A stretch of 64,000 nt of DNA from Rhodanobacteraceae bacterium (GCA_016708465.1 JADJFT010000006.1:62001-126000); one strand, 5' to 3'; positions 9,329 to 19,055 are shown, numbered from the stretch's first letter. Translations and numbers: made by a program. The notes: generated from the letters alone by a model not told the origin.

Positions 9329-11940
9329 AGCATTACCTCGTCGGCCGCGGCGCGACGGTTGTAGTTCGAGGCCATGACTGCACCATAAGCGCCGGCATGG
9401 GCGATCAGGAATACATCGCCGACCTCGGTCTGCGGCAATGTGCGTTCACCACCCAAAATATCGCCGCTCTCGCAGATCGGACCAACGATATCGGCACGCA
9501 TTGTCGCCGCCACATCGAGCCGCGTCAGGTTCATGATTGGGTGGTGCGCTTCGTACAAGGCCGGGCGCAGCAGGTTGTGCATGCCGGCATCGAGCCCGAT
9601 GAAGTGGCGGCCATATTTCTGTTTGATCGCATTGACGCGCGCCAGCAGCACGCCGGCTTCGGCAACGAGGTAGCGCCCCGGTTCCATCCACAATTCGTAC
9701 TGCGGATGCGCCTGCTTGATGGTCGCCAGCAGCTCACCGACGCGGGCCAGATCGAGGGTGCTGTCGTCCGGATGCGCGGCGATGCCGAAGCCGCCGCCGA
9801 TGTTCAGCGCACGCACGCTCGCCACCTGATCGGCCAAGGCCAGCAATTCCTGATAGACGCGACCGAAGTGTGCCGCGTCGAGAATGCCGGAACCGAGATG
9901 CGCATGCAGCACACCGATGCGCAGGCCGTGCTGTTGCGCCAGTCGAACGGCTTCACCGAGTTGGTCGACGCCGATGCCGAACTTTGACTTCGCGCCGCCG
10001 GTGCGCACCTTGTCGTGATGGCCATGGCCGCTGCCGAGGTCAATACGCAGCGACACCTCGCGCCCCGCCAGTGCTGCGCCGAGTTCGGCGAAGCTCTCCA
10101 GTCGTTCCAGTGTGAGCAACGCTGGCGTCGCGGCGACACGCAAATAGTCGTCTCGACGCGCTAGGTTCGGTGTGAACAACAGCGGCGCATCCGGACAGGT
10201 TGCCAGCGCATGATCGATCTCGCCCGGCGACACACATTCCAGGTCGAAGCCAGCATCGACGATCGTGCGCAACACCGCGGGATGGGCGTTCGCCTTGGTC
10301 GCGTAGAACCAGCGATCGACCGCGGCAAGCGCGCGCAACCGCGCCGCGCGTTCGCGGATGGTGTCGCGGTGATAGACGTAGCGAGGCGTGCGTTCGGCGG
10401 CGAGCTGCAGCAGGACGTCGCGCTGCCCGCGCCACCAGTCTGGTGGTGTTTGCGGCAGTGTTTGATATACCGACGACCAACTCGGGCCGAACACGCGACG
10501 GTCGTCGGCGCGTAATGCGCTGCCTTTGACCAGCGCTTCGTGGATGCGCGGTACCAGACCATCGGCGCGTGCCTCGTCGACGACAAAGGTGAGGTTGAGA
10601 TCATTCGAACTCTGCGAAATCAGGTGGATCGGCATCGCCCCGAACACGTTCCAGACTGGACCGAGTTTGCCGAGCAGCGAACGGATGCCGCGTCCGACCA
10701 GCGAAATCGCCGTGCATGGGCCGATCACCTTGACCCGGCAAATCGTCGCGAGGTCGGCGCAGAGCGCTTCCAGCACATTTGAATTCACCAGATTCTCGGT
10801 CGGGTCGAGCGAGATCGTCACGTTGGTTTCCGACGAACCGATCATGTCGACCGACAGGCCGTGCTGCTTGAATTGCATGAATACGTCGGCGAGGAAGCCG
10901 ACTTGCTGCCACATGCCGACGGTTTCCATCGACACCAGCATGATGCCGCGACGCGAACTGATCGCCTTCACCGACAGCACGTCACGCGGCACCTCGTCGC
11001 TGATCACGGTGCCGTCGAGTTCAGGGTGTTGCGTGTCCTTGATCCACATCGGCACGTGCGCGTCGCGCACCGGGCCGATGCAGCGCGGATGCAGCACCTT
11101 GCCGCCGGTGGTCGCGATTTCCTGCGCCTCGGCGTAGTCGATGCGCGACAGCAGTCGTGCCTTCGGCACTTGGCGCGGGTCGGCCGAGAACATGCCGGCG
11201 ACATCGGTCCAGATTTCGACGCGCGCCGCACCGAGCAGGGCACCGAGATAGGCGGCCGACGTATCCGAGCCACCGCGGCCGAGAATGCAGGTGGCGCCGG
11301 CAGCATCACTGGCCATGAAGCCGGGAGCGACGAAGCAGTCGGCCTGTTGCGCCAGTTCGGTCACCCGCGCCGTATCACCGCGGGTTTGGCACGACACCGA
11401 CAACCAGCGCGCCCACTCACTCTGGTTTTGGCGTGGCTCCACCTTCAGCCACTGCCGGGAATCGAGCCAGGCACAACGCAATCCAGTCGATCCGAGGAAG
11501 GCGGCGCCAAGCGAGCTGGAAATCAACTCGCCCATCGACAGCAGCTCGGCCTGCCAGCGGAAATCACCGCGCCGGACCGGTGCCTGAAGCGCGAGCGCCG
11601 TGAGCTGATCGAGCCAAGATAATGTTGCCGGCGGTGGCGCAATACCGAGTTCGGCGATCAGTTGCAGGTGCTGGGTTCGGATCGCGTCGGTGTCGGCCGT
11701 GAGTTCCGCCAGCGACAGCTCGCGATCAACGATCACCTGCAGGCGGTTGGTCAGCCCCGACACCGCCGACACCACGACTACGGTTCGGAATCCACCGGCA
11801 ACCCGTGCACACGCGAGGTCTGCGATCGTCCGCCAGCGCGCCGCAGTGGCGACACTGGTGCCGCCGAATTTCAGAATGGCCCACGACGGGTCAGGCGTGT
11901 CGAAGTGGGAAGTGAGACGGTTCTGATCGGCGGGATTCAT
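9325..11940 (-). CDS. lysAC: Bifunctional aspartate kinase / diaminopimelate decarboxylase
   Basis: An 871-residue fusion of the first and last enzymes of lysine synthesis. Residues about 1-440 are aspartate kinase: AILKFGGTSVATA near the start, then CILGRGGSDTSAAYLGALLG, followed by ACT-type segments that would mediate feedback control. Residues about 470-871 are PLP-dependent diaminopimelate decarboxylase: WFYATKANAHP carries the PLP lysine, with HLGSGI, NIGGGFGIAAHP, WMEPGRYLVAEAGVLL and ICESGDILGGERTL. This fusion is known in Xanthomonadaceae. The ATG at 11940 begins just before the kinase motif. It heads the operon with murL and murD2, so meso-DAP consumption and muropeptide synthesis share a transcript. 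Confidence 0.95.
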   Translation of the reverse strand: MNPADQNRLTSHFDTPDPSWAILKFGGTSVATAARWRTIADLACARVAGGFRTVVVVSAVSGLTNRLQVIVDRELSLAELTADTDAIRTQHLQLIAELGIAPPPATLSWLDQLTALALQAPVRRGDFRWQAELLSMGELISSSLGAAFLGSTGLRCAWLDSRQWLKVEPRQNQSEWARWLSVSCQTRGDTARVTELAQQADCFVAPGFMASDAAGATCILGRGGSDTSAAYLGALLGAARVEIWTDVAGMFSADPRQVPKARLLSRIDYAEAQEIATTGGKVLHPRCIGPVRDAHVPMWIKDTQHPELDGTVISDEVPRDVLSVKAISSRRGIMLVSMETVGMWQQVGFLADVFMQFKQHGLSVDMIGSSETNVTISLDPTENLVNSNVLEALCADLATICRVKVIGPCTAISLVGRGIRSLLGKLGPVWNVFGAMPIHLISQSSNDLNLTFVVDEARADGLVPRIHEALVKGSALRADDRRVFGPSWSSVYQTLPQTPPDWWRGQRDVLLQLAAERTPRYVYHRDTIRERAARLRALAAVDRWFYATKANAHPAVLRTIVDAGFDLECVSPGEIDHALATCPDAPLLFTPNLARRDDYLRVAATPALLTLERLESFAELGAALAGREVSLRIDLGSGHGHHDKVRTGGAKSKFGIGVDQLGEAVRLAQQHGLRIGVLHAHLGSGILDAAHFGRVYQELLALADQVASVRALNIGGGFGIAAHPDDSTLDLARVGELLATIKQAHPQYELWMEPGRYLVAEAGVLLARVNAIKQKYGRHFIGLDAGMHNLLRPALYEAHHPIMNLTRLDVAATMRADIVGPICESGDILGGERTLPQTEVGDVFLIAHAGAYGAVMASNYNRRAAADEVML

Positions 11941-12760
11941 GGGGAGTCTTTGTAACGGAGCAAGCCGCAGGATTCGGGTGGCGAAAGGCGGGCAATGAAA
12001 TATGCCAAATTGCCATATGAACATCGGCTTTACGGTTTTTCACTGCTATTGTCACTGGCGGCGTGTTTCGTTGCTGCTCGTTGCTGAACCCCGGTGGCAG
12101 ATGCGTGGCGTGTGATCGCGGCGTTGTGATCTCCCTTCGTTGGTCTGGCCTCGCCGGTGTCGCGTTCGTGCGGTCGTGCCGTGTCGTGTCGCGTCTGGCT
12201 GGTTCGCCGGGCCGAGGTCGGTGGCCGCGCCCGCCCTTCGCTGCGGCGGCGTCGTTCGCGCGCCAGCGCTGTGCGACCGGGCAAGAATGTCGCGCGCGTG
12301 TCTCCGTTGGCGCGTGGTCGCCCGGCCAAGCGGGCGTGCCGGTGTTCGCGGGGGCGGCGGCTCCGCGGCGTCGCGGGGTTGGCCGGCGGGGGCGGCTGCG
12401 CCGTCGTTGCGTCCGCTTCTGTCCCTCGCTCGGCGCTGCGTGGGCGTCGTGGCGCTCTCCGCTCGTGGTGGCTCAGATTGGCGTGCGCCGCGGCCGTTTC
12501 CTGTCCGCGGCTGCCTGCCGCGCTTCCGGGTCGCCGAGCTGACCTGGTGCTGCAGCACGCCAACGCGCGCTCTCGCTTCCTTCAAGATCGCCGAGATCTG
12601 ACTTTCACTGAACTTCGATTGCCGCGGGACTCTCCTTGTCGAGAGTCTCTACGAATTACTGGCATCACTCCAGGGGAAGGACCGCTTGACAATGCGTTTG
12701 CCGCAGTGGCGTTGTCGTGGTCGGTCGACTGCGGGCGGCTTTTTTCAACATTCTGTGGGG
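11941..12760. other. Intergenic region with A-depleted core, no gene
   Basis: The 820 bases between lysAC and the first TonB receptor hold no credible gene. About 11990-12060 is AT-rich and probably carries the lysAC promoter (minus). From 12061 to 12540 the plus strand is about 74% G+C with roughly 18 A and 107 T in 480 bases, counted by eye. Long open frames occur on both strands here, but they are a by-product of this composition: stop codons need T on one strand or A on the other. They encode Arg/Ala/Pro/Gly-rich low-complexity strings. Further on are a perfect hairpin (12628-12647), a GGGGAAGGA tract and a perfect TTGACA (12686-12691). Confidence 0.75.
12628..12647 (+). promoter_or_regulatory. 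Perfect 7-bp hairpin in the leader region of the first TonB receptor
   Basis: GACTCTC and GAGAGTC are exact reverse complements separated by CTTGTC. It lies about 130 bases before the proposed receptor start and has no T-run after it, so it is not an intrinsic terminator. It may be an operator or a structured part of an untranslated RNA. Function unknown. Confidence 0.35.
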
Positions 12761-15739
12761 TTGACGGCGAAACAGCACAAGACGTTTAAGCGCTCAATGC
12801 TCGCGCTGGCAATCGGCTTGACCGTTGCCAGTGGTGCGTTTGCGCAAAGTTCCGTCGGTTCGATCTATGGTCATGCCGATAGTGGCGCGAAGGTCACCGT
12901 CGAAAACGCATCGACCGGTCAGCGCCGCGAAATCACGGCAGACGCGACCGGTCGATTTTCGATTTCGCAGCTTGCGCCGGGAACCTACAAGGTCGGCTCG
13001 GGTAGCCAGTCGCGCGAAGTGATCGTCCGCGTCGGTACCGGTTCGCAGGTGGAACTCAAGGCGTCGACACTGACGGAAATCGTCGTGACCGGTGCAGAAG
13101 TAAATCCGATCGACATGAGTTCGGTCGAATCCACATCCGTATTCACGGCGGAACAGTTGCAGAAAATTCCGGTGGGTCGCGACGTCACCAACGTGGCGCT
13201 GCTCGCGCCGGGTACGGTCAAGGGTGACACCGGCTTCGGCAATCTGGCTTCTTTCGGCGGTTCATCGGTCGCGGAGAATGGCTATTACATCAACGGTTTC
13301 GATGTCACCAACATCCGCAACTTCGTCGCCTATTCCACGCTTCCGTTTGAAGCGCTGGCGGAGCAGCAAATCAAGACGGGCGGCTACGGTGCAGAGTTCG
13401 GTCGATCGCTGGGGGGTGTCATCAGCGTCGTGACCAAGCGCGGCACGAATGAGTGGGAGTTCGGCGCCAGCGCCTACTGGTCTCCGAGCAGCCTGCGTGA
13501 AAATGCTCGGGACGTTGTCTCGCGCAACCCGACCGATATCGCCAACGACTCCGAATTTTTCGTCTATCGATCGGACAACGAGTCCGACTCGGTGGTGTAC
13601 AACCTGTACGGCGGCGGTGCGTTGATCCAAGATCGCTTGTTCATGTTCGCGATGCTGGAGGGTGTCGACAGTTCCTTCGATAGTTACGGTCGAACGACCA
13701 GTCAGAGTGGGAGCAACACCGAGCCAAACGGCATGTTGAAGCTGGACTGGAACATTTCCGACAATCACGCGCTCGAGTTCACTGGCATCCGCGACACCAA
13801 CGTCACGAAGTATCGCGACTACCACAATCTCGATGACAACTACTACGTCGGTCAGCACCAGGACCTGGAAGCCGAGTATCAAGTTGAAACCGGCGGCGAT
13901 GTGTTGATCGGCAAGTACACCGGCTACCTCACCGACAATTTCACCTTGTCCGCTCAGGCGGGTCGGCTGAACAATATTTCCAGCTATCAGACCCCGGAGT
14001 CGCTGCCCGGTGGCGATTGTCCGCGTGCCTACGACAGTCAGGTCAATCGTGCCGCGACGCTGTACGTCGGTTGCTGGAGCACGTCGCAGACGTTCATCCG
14101 CGACGCCGCATGGGGCCCGGACGAAGACACACGCGAAAGCTATCGCATCGACGCGGAATGGAGTCTCGGTGACCACCTCGTGCGCTTCGGTTGGGATGAC
14201 GAGACCTTCAATTCGGGGCATGCCGGCCAGACGTACACGGGCGGAATTTACTGGCGTCACTACCAAGTGTATGAGGCCGCTGGTCGCGCCGTGAATGGCA
14301 CGGTTCTGCCGACGGGCACGTACTACACGCGTTCGTGGAATTACTTCACTTCCTCGGGCGAGTATGAAGTGGCCAACAGCGCCTTCTATCTCGAAGACAG
14401 CTGGCAGATCAGCGACAGTGTTCTCGGCTATTTCGGCCTGCGTTCGGAAAGTTTCCAGAACTCGAATGCGAACGGCGAGACGTTCGTCGAGTCGGGCAAC
14501 AAGATCGCGCCGCGTCTCGGTTTCGCCTGGGACGTGAGCGGTGACAGTAGCCTGAAAGTGTTCGGCAATGCCGGACGTTACTTTATTCCGGTTGCGGCCA
14601 ATTCCAATATTCGCGCGTCTGGCACGGAAGTGACCGTCGAGGAATACTTCCTGACCACCGGTTTCAATCCGGCGGACGGTCGCCCAACCGGCCTTGGCAC
14701 CCAGATCGGGGGTACCAATGTCAATGGTTCGCTTGATCCGCCGGCCGCTGGCACGATCGCCGCAACCAACTTGTCGCCGATGTACCAAGACGAATTCATC
14801 GTCGGTTTCCAGAAGGTTTTGGCGAACGACTGGATGATTGGTCTCCGGGCCATTCGCCGTGAAGTCAAGAGCGGCATGGATGATTTCTGCTCGGTCCAGC
14901 CGTTCCAGAATTGGGCCGATGACAACGGCCATACCGATTTCGACTACAACTCGCTGGCTTCATGCTTCATCCTGAATCCCGGTGCCGATGTCGGGGCGCA
15001 ACTGGATCTCAATGGTGATGGCACGCTGACCACGGTGACCATCCCCGCCTCCTATTTCGGTCTGCCGAAATACACCCGTGCATACAACGCACTCGAGTTC
15101 CTCTGGGAAAAGTCCTCCGACAACTGGGCACTCCAAGGGTCGTACACCTGGTCAAAGAGCTACGGCAACGTCGAGGGTTACGTGAATTCGTCACTGGAGC
15201 AGGATGATGCTGGCCTGACCCAAGACTTCGACAACGCGGTCTTTGAAGACGGTGCATATGGCGATCTTCCAAACGACCGCCGTCATGTCGTCAAGCTGTT
15301 TGGTACCTATCGCATCAACGACGAATGGTCGTTGGGCGGTAACTTCCTGATGTCCTCGGGCCGCCCGGTAAACTGCTTGGGCTACGCGCCGGTGGGCGAT
15401 GACCTCGACTCCGGCACGCTCTCGTTCTACGGTTCGTCGTCGTTCTACTTCGTACAGCCGAATGGCAGTACAAGTATTGGTCAGCGCGGTCAGGAAGGAC
15501 GCACGCCGTGGACCTGGAACGCCGACGCATCGATTGGCTACACGCCCGGTTTTGCGGATGGCAAGCTGACCTTCCAGGCCACCGTGTTCAATCTGTTCAA
15601 CCAGAAGCGTGTAACCGAGTACAGCGAAACCAGCGCAATCGGTTCGGCGACTTCGAATGCGTTCAGTCCGAACTTCCTGAACGATGTCAACTATCAGGCG
15701 CCGCGCTCGGTCCGTTTCTCGGCCCGTTACGACTTCTGA
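12761..15739 (+). CDS. Oar-like TonB-dependent outer-membrane receptor (first of tandem pair)
   Basis: Gated outer-membrane transporter of about 992 residues that uses TonB energy to import an unknown ligand. A signal peptide (core LALAIGLTVASGAFA) is followed by a carboxypeptidase-regulatory-like beta-sandwich (QSSVGSIYGHADSGAKVTVE to about residue 100), the plug (SVFTAEQLQKIPVGRDVTNV, then FGGSSVAENGYYINGFD) and a barrel ending in the terminal phenylalanine ARYDF. Start choice is hard: TTG 12761 matches the paralogue's signal-peptide length, ATG 12692 is preceded by GGGGAAGGA but overlaps a TTGACA hexamer, and ATG 12797 would lose the basic n-region. The downstream gene is a clear paralogue; a TPR-sulfotransferase follows that. 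Confidence 0.93.
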   Translation: MTAKQHKTFKRSMLALAIGLTVASGAFAQSSVGSIYGHADSGAKVTVENASTGQRREITADATGRFSISQLAPGTYKVGSGSQSREVIVRVGTGSQVELKASTLTEIVVTGAEVNPIDMSSVESTSVFTAEQLQKIPVGRDVTNVALLAPGTVKGDTGFGNLASFGGSSVAENGYYINGFDVTNIRNFVAYSTLPFEALAEQQIKTGGYGAEFGRSLGGVISVVTKRGTNEWEFGASAYWSPSSLRENARDVVSRNPTDIANDSEFFVYRSDNESDSVVYNLYGGGALIQDRLFMFAMLEGVDSSFDSYGRTTSQSGSNTEPNGMLKLDWNISDNHALEFTGIRDTNVTKYRDYHNLDDNYYVGQHQDLEAEYQVETGGDVLIGKYTGYLTDNFTLSAQAGRLNNISSYQTPESLPGGDCPRAYDSQVNRAATLYVGCWSTSQTFIRDAAWGPDEDTRESYRIDAEWSLGDHLVRFGWDDETFNSGHAGQTYTGGIYWRHYQVYEAAGRAVNGTVLPTGTYYTRSWNYFTSSGEYEVANSAFYLEDSWQISDSVLGYFGLRSESFQNSNANGETFVESGNKIAPRLGFAWDVSGDSSLKVFGNAGRYFIPVAANSNIRASGTEVTVEEYFLTTGFNPADGRPTGLGTQIGGTNVNGSLDPPAAGTIAATNLSPMYQDEFIVGFQKVLANDWMIGLRAIRREVKSGMDDFCSVQPFQNWADDNGHTDFDYNSLASCFILNPGADVGAQLDLNGDGTLTTVTIPASYFGLPKYTRAYNALEFLWEKSSDNWALQGSYTWSKSYGNVEGYVNSSLEQDDAGLTQDFDNAVFEDGAYGDLPNDRRHVVKLFGTYRINDEWSLGGNFLMSSGRPVNCLGYAPVGDDLDSGTLSFYGSSSFYFVQPNGSTSIGQRGQEGRTPWTWNADASIGYTPGFADGKLTFQATVFNLFNQKRVTEYSETSAIGSATSNAFSPNFLNDVNYQAPRSVRFSARYDF

Positions 15740-15771
15740 TTGGCTTGATCTGAAATAGGTTGTCAAACAAA

Positions 15772-15800
15772 GCCCCGTAGCGCGAGCTGCGGGGTTTTGT
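15772..15800 (+). terminator. Intrinsic terminator after the first TonB receptor
   Basis: CCCCGTAG pairs with CTGCGGGG (one G-T pair) around the loop CGCGAG and is followed by TTTTGTTGTTT. It lies 33 bases after the receptor stop codon and separates the two paralogous receptors into independent transcripts. Confidence 0.88.
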
Positions 15801-15838
15801 TGTTTAAGTACAACGAACTGTTGTTTTGTTGCGCCGCA

Positions 15839-15975
15839 ACATGGCTTGAAGTCATGTTTACAGATTTTTAACGGTCATGCTAACGTGCGCGCCACGTTGC
15901 AATAGCAGCGGCGTGGTGCCGTGGACTCGATAGGTTCGCGGCACCGAGGGCTAACCCATTTTTGGAGGTTTCCAA
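15839..15975 (+). promoter_or_regulatory. Probable promoter region of the second TonB receptor
   Basis: This AT-richer stretch contains TTGAAG at 15846-15851 inside a short inverted repeat (ACATG, 9 bases, CATGT), then TTTACAGATTTTTAACGG. A consensus -10 is not obvious. The ribosome-binding site GGAGG at 15964-15968 sits 7 bases before the GTG start at 15976, which settles that start. Confidence 0.4.
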
Positions 15976-18900
15976 GTGATTCAACGCAATCAACTCAAGC
16001 GCTCCGCGCTCGCCGTCGCGATCGCGATCGCGACTAGCGGTGCGGTACTCGCGCAGTCCAATGCAACCGGTTACGTGTTCGGCCAGGTTTCTGGCGGTGG
16101 CTCGGTCTCGGTCGAGAACATGGGCACAGGCCAAAAGCGTGACATCTCGGTCGATGCCAATGGCAACTACCGCGCGTCCGCTCTGGCACCAGGCAAGTAC
16201 AAGGTCACCTATAACGGCCAGTCGCGTGACGTGACTGTCAACATCGGTACCGGCACTGCCGCTTCGTTCTCTGACGCGAACACCTTGGGTGTCGTCGAAG
16301 TGACGGGCAGCGCGATCAACCCGATCGACATTTCGTCGGTAGAGTCTACCACGATCCTGACCAGCGAACAGATCGCCAAGATCCCGGTCGGCCGCAACAT
16401 CACCAATGTCGCGCTGCTCGCTCCGGGCACCGTGAAGGGCGACGCTGCATTCGGCAACCTGGCTTCGTTCGGTGGTTCGTCGGTCTCGGAAAATGCCTAC
16501 TTCGTCAACGGCTTCAACATCACCAATTCTTTCAAGGCGCTGAACTTCGGCCAAGTGCCGTTTGAAGCAATTGCAGAACAGCAGATCAAGACCGGTGGTT
16601 ACGGCGCGGAATTCGGTCGTTCGACCGGCGGCGTCATCAACCTCGTCACCAAGCGCGGTTCGAATGAGTTCCAGGCGGGCGCAAACGTTTTCTACACGCC
16701 GGAATCGCTGCGCGGTTCGTTCACCGACGTCTACGAGAATGACGGTGATCTGCTCTCGAACAATCAAGTGGACCGTGGCAGCAATGACTTGTCGACCTCC
16801 GTGTGGGCAAGCGGTGCGCTGATTCAGGATCGCCTGTTCGCGTATGCGCTGATCCAGTACGGTGAAAGCAATGATCGCCGTGCATTTGGTTCGACGCTCG
16901 GTGCGCCGATCAACTTCGACTTCCAGAACGATTCGCCGACGTGGTTGACGAAGGTCGACTGGAACATCAGCGACAATCATCTGCTCGAACTGACAGCGTT
17001 CTCCGACGAACAAAACAACGAAACCGATACCTATCGCAGCACCGGAACCAATCGTGATGAACGCGGTGAATATCGCGGCACCACGTATGATGAAAACGGT
17101 GGCCAGAGCTACTCGCTGCGTTACACCGGCTACCTGACCGACAGCTTCACCCTCTCGGCGCTGTACGGCCATGGTGAGTCGTCGCGCTCGAACTACGGTA
17201 TCGCCGCGAACGGCATCCGTTCGGAATATTTCGGCGGCGTCGGCAGTCCGGTTGCAGGTTGCCCGGTCGTTACCGACATCCGTACCGCAGCAGTCAATGG
17301 GACGGTCCCGCTGATCTCCGGCTGCAATTTCGTTAACGGCAGTGTCGTTGGCTCGAGCCTCGCGAAAGACGAGCGCAACACGTATCGCATTGACGGCGAG
17401 TGGTCGCTCGGCGATCACCTGGTCCGCTTTGGTCTGGAACAGGATGAGTTCGACAGCTTCGATGCCGAATCGTATGAAGGTGGCCAAGCTTGGCGCTACC
17501 AGAATCCGTACACCAGTGGCCCGGCAGCGGGTCTCGGCCGCGTGCGGCGTCGCGTGTTCCAGACCGGCGCTGGCGTCGGCGTGAACTCGGACGCGTTTTA
17601 TGTCGAAGATCGTTGGCAGATTACTGACAGCTTCATGTTCTACGGCGGCCTGCGCTGGGACAGCTTCGAAAACCTGAATGGCTTTGGTGAATCGTTCGTC
17701 AAGATCGACAACCAGATCGCTCCGCGCGTCGGCTTCTCGTGGGACGTGAAGGGAGACTCGAGCTTCAAGGTGTTCGGTAATGCAGGTCGTTACGCACTGC
17801 CGTTGACGGCCACCGTCGCCGTACGCGGTGCCTCGGCATCGCTGTATTCGGAAGAGTTCTACAGCTACACCGGCGTGGACCCGCTGACTGGCGCCCCGAC
17901 GGGGCTGGTCAATCGAGGAAATCCGAACTGCGGCGGTTGCGACACCCGTTATCTGAACAACGAATTCGGCGTGGGCAAGGATCCGGTGGGCATCGCCGAT
18001 CAGAACCTCGATCCGATGTATCAGGACGAGTACATCATTGGCTTCCAGACGCAAATCACCGATGCACTGACCGGCGGCGTTCGCGGTATCCATCGTGATC
18101 TCAAGCGCGCGATCGATGACCAGTGCGATTATCGTCCGGTGCTCGCATGGGCCGAAGAAAATGGATTTGATGTCAGCGATCCGTTCAGCGCGCCGCCGGC
18201 GACGCCGGATGGTGCGGCTCACGTGTACAACCCGGGCTTTGCCTTCTGCCACCTCTACAATCCCGGCAGCGACGCAACGTTCCTGGTCGACATCGACGGC
18301 AACGGCACCAACGAAACGGTTCACATTGCAGCCGATGTGCTTGGCCCGAAAGCGATCCGCAAGTACAACGCGATCGAGTTTTTCGCCGAAGGTTCGTGGG
18401 ACAACTTCTTCATGCAGGGTTCCTGGACAATCGCGCACTCCTACGGCAACACCGAAGGTGGCGTGAAGTCGGATATCGGCCAGGACGATACCGGCACCAC
18501 CCAGGACTTCGACTACCCGGAACTGGCCGAAGGTTCTTACGGCTACCTGCCGAACGACCGTCGCCACAGCCTCAAGCTGTTCGGCAACTACTCGGTTAAC
18601 GATGAGTGGTCAATCGGCGGCAACTTGCTGGTCCAGTCGGGTCGTCCGATCAACTGCATCGGCTACCGCGGCGGCTCGCACACGTCGACCTACGGCGCCA
18701 GCTACTTCTCCTGCGATCCGGGCCCGACCGCAACGACGGCGGACGGCGATGGCGACAACGGCAGCACCATTGTGCCGCGCGGCAGCGTTGGTCGTACCGA
18801 TTGGCAGCGTGCGTTGGACTTGAACGTCACTTACCGCCCGGCATTTGCCGACGGCAAGTTCGCGCTCAAGGCGGACGTGTTCAACGTATTCGATTCGAAT

Positions 18901-19029
18901 GCGGCTGTTTCGGTCAGCGAGGCCGGCGAAGATGGCGCGGGTTCACCGTTGCTCACCAGCACGTACCGCGTGCCGACGAGCTTCCAGGCGCCGCGTTCGG
19001 TTCGTTTCTCGGCGCAATACGACTTCTAA
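15976..19029 (+). CDS. Oar-like TonB-dependent outer-membrane receptor (second of tandem pair)
   Basis: A 1017-residue paralogue of the receptor just upstream. The signal peptide (LAVAIAIATSGAVLAQ) leads into a carboxypeptidase-regulatory-like domain, then the plug with ILTSEQIAKIPVGRNITNVA and LASFGGSSVSENAYFVNGF, then GGYGAEFGRSTGGVINLVTK and a beta barrel ending SAQYDF. The plug is nearly the same as in the first copy, while the extracellular-loop regions differ, for instance the stretch around residues 590-680 with GNPNCGGCDTRYL. This suggests duplication followed by ligand divergence. GTG start with GGAGG seven bases upstream. A strong terminator follows. Ligand unknown; relatives import large peptides, sugars or siderophores. 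Confidence 0.95.
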   Translation: MIQRNQLKRSALAVAIAIATSGAVLAQSNATGYVFGQVSGGGSVSVENMGTGQKRDISVDANGNYRASALAPGKYKVTYNGQSRDVTVNIGTGTAASFSDANTLGVVEVTGSAINPIDISSVESTTILTSEQIAKIPVGRNITNVALLAPGTVKGDAAFGNLASFGGSSVSENAYFVNGFNITNSFKALNFGQVPFEAIAEQQIKTGGYGAEFGRSTGGVINLVTKRGSNEFQAGANVFYTPESLRGSFTDVYENDGDLLSNNQVDRGSNDLSTSVWASGALIQDRLFAYALIQYGESNDRRAFGSTLGAPINFDFQNDSPTWLTKVDWNISDNHLLELTAFSDEQNNETDTYRSTGTNRDERGEYRGTTYDENGGQSYSLRYTGYLTDSFTLSALYGHGESSRSNYGIAANGIRSEYFGGVGSPVAGCPVVTDIRTAAVNGTVPLISGCNFVNGSVVGSSLAKDERNTYRIDGEWSLGDHLVRFGLEQDEFDSFDAESYEGGQAWRYQNPYTSGPAAGLGRVRRRVFQTGAGVGVNSDAFYVEDRWQITDSFMFYGGLRWDSFENLNGFGESFVKIDNQIAPRVGFSWDVKGDSSFKVFGNAGRYALPLTATVAVRGASASLYSEEFYSYTGVDPLTGAPTGLVNRGNPNCGGCDTRYLNNEFGVGKDPVGIADQNLDPMYQDEYIIGFQTQITDALTGGVRGIHRDLKRAIDDQCDYRPVLAWAEENGFDVSDPFSAPPATPDGAAHVYNPGFAFCHLYNPGSDATFLVDIDGNGTNETVHIAADVLGPKAIRKYNAIEFFAEGSWDNFFMQGSWTIAHSYGNTEGGVKSDIGQDDTGTTQDFDYPELAEGSYGYLPNDRRHSLKLFGNYSVNDEWSIGGNLLVQSGRPINCIGYRGGSHTSTYGASYFSCDPGPTATTADGDGDNGSTIVPRGSVGRTDWQRALDLNVTYRPAFADGKFALKADVFNVFDSNAAVSVSEAGEDGAGSPLLTSTYRVPTSFQAPRSVRFSAQYDF

Positions 19030-19055
19030 GCAACACGCTTCAACGGAGTACTTTG

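Noticed and set aside
12030..12600. Overlapping long open frames on both strands, with Arg/Ala/Pro/Thr-rich products
   Set aside because: They arise because A is nearly absent from the plus strand, which removes stop codons on both strands. No ribosome-binding site, domain or codon pattern supports them.
13262..14932. Antisense open frame of about 556 codons over the first TonB receptor
   Set aside because: Same reason: shadow of a certain sense gene.
15880..18567. Antisense open frame of about 895 codons over the second TonB receptor
   Set aside because: It is a mirror of the receptor's codon usage in a GC-rich genome; the product has no recognisable family, and the sense gene is certain.
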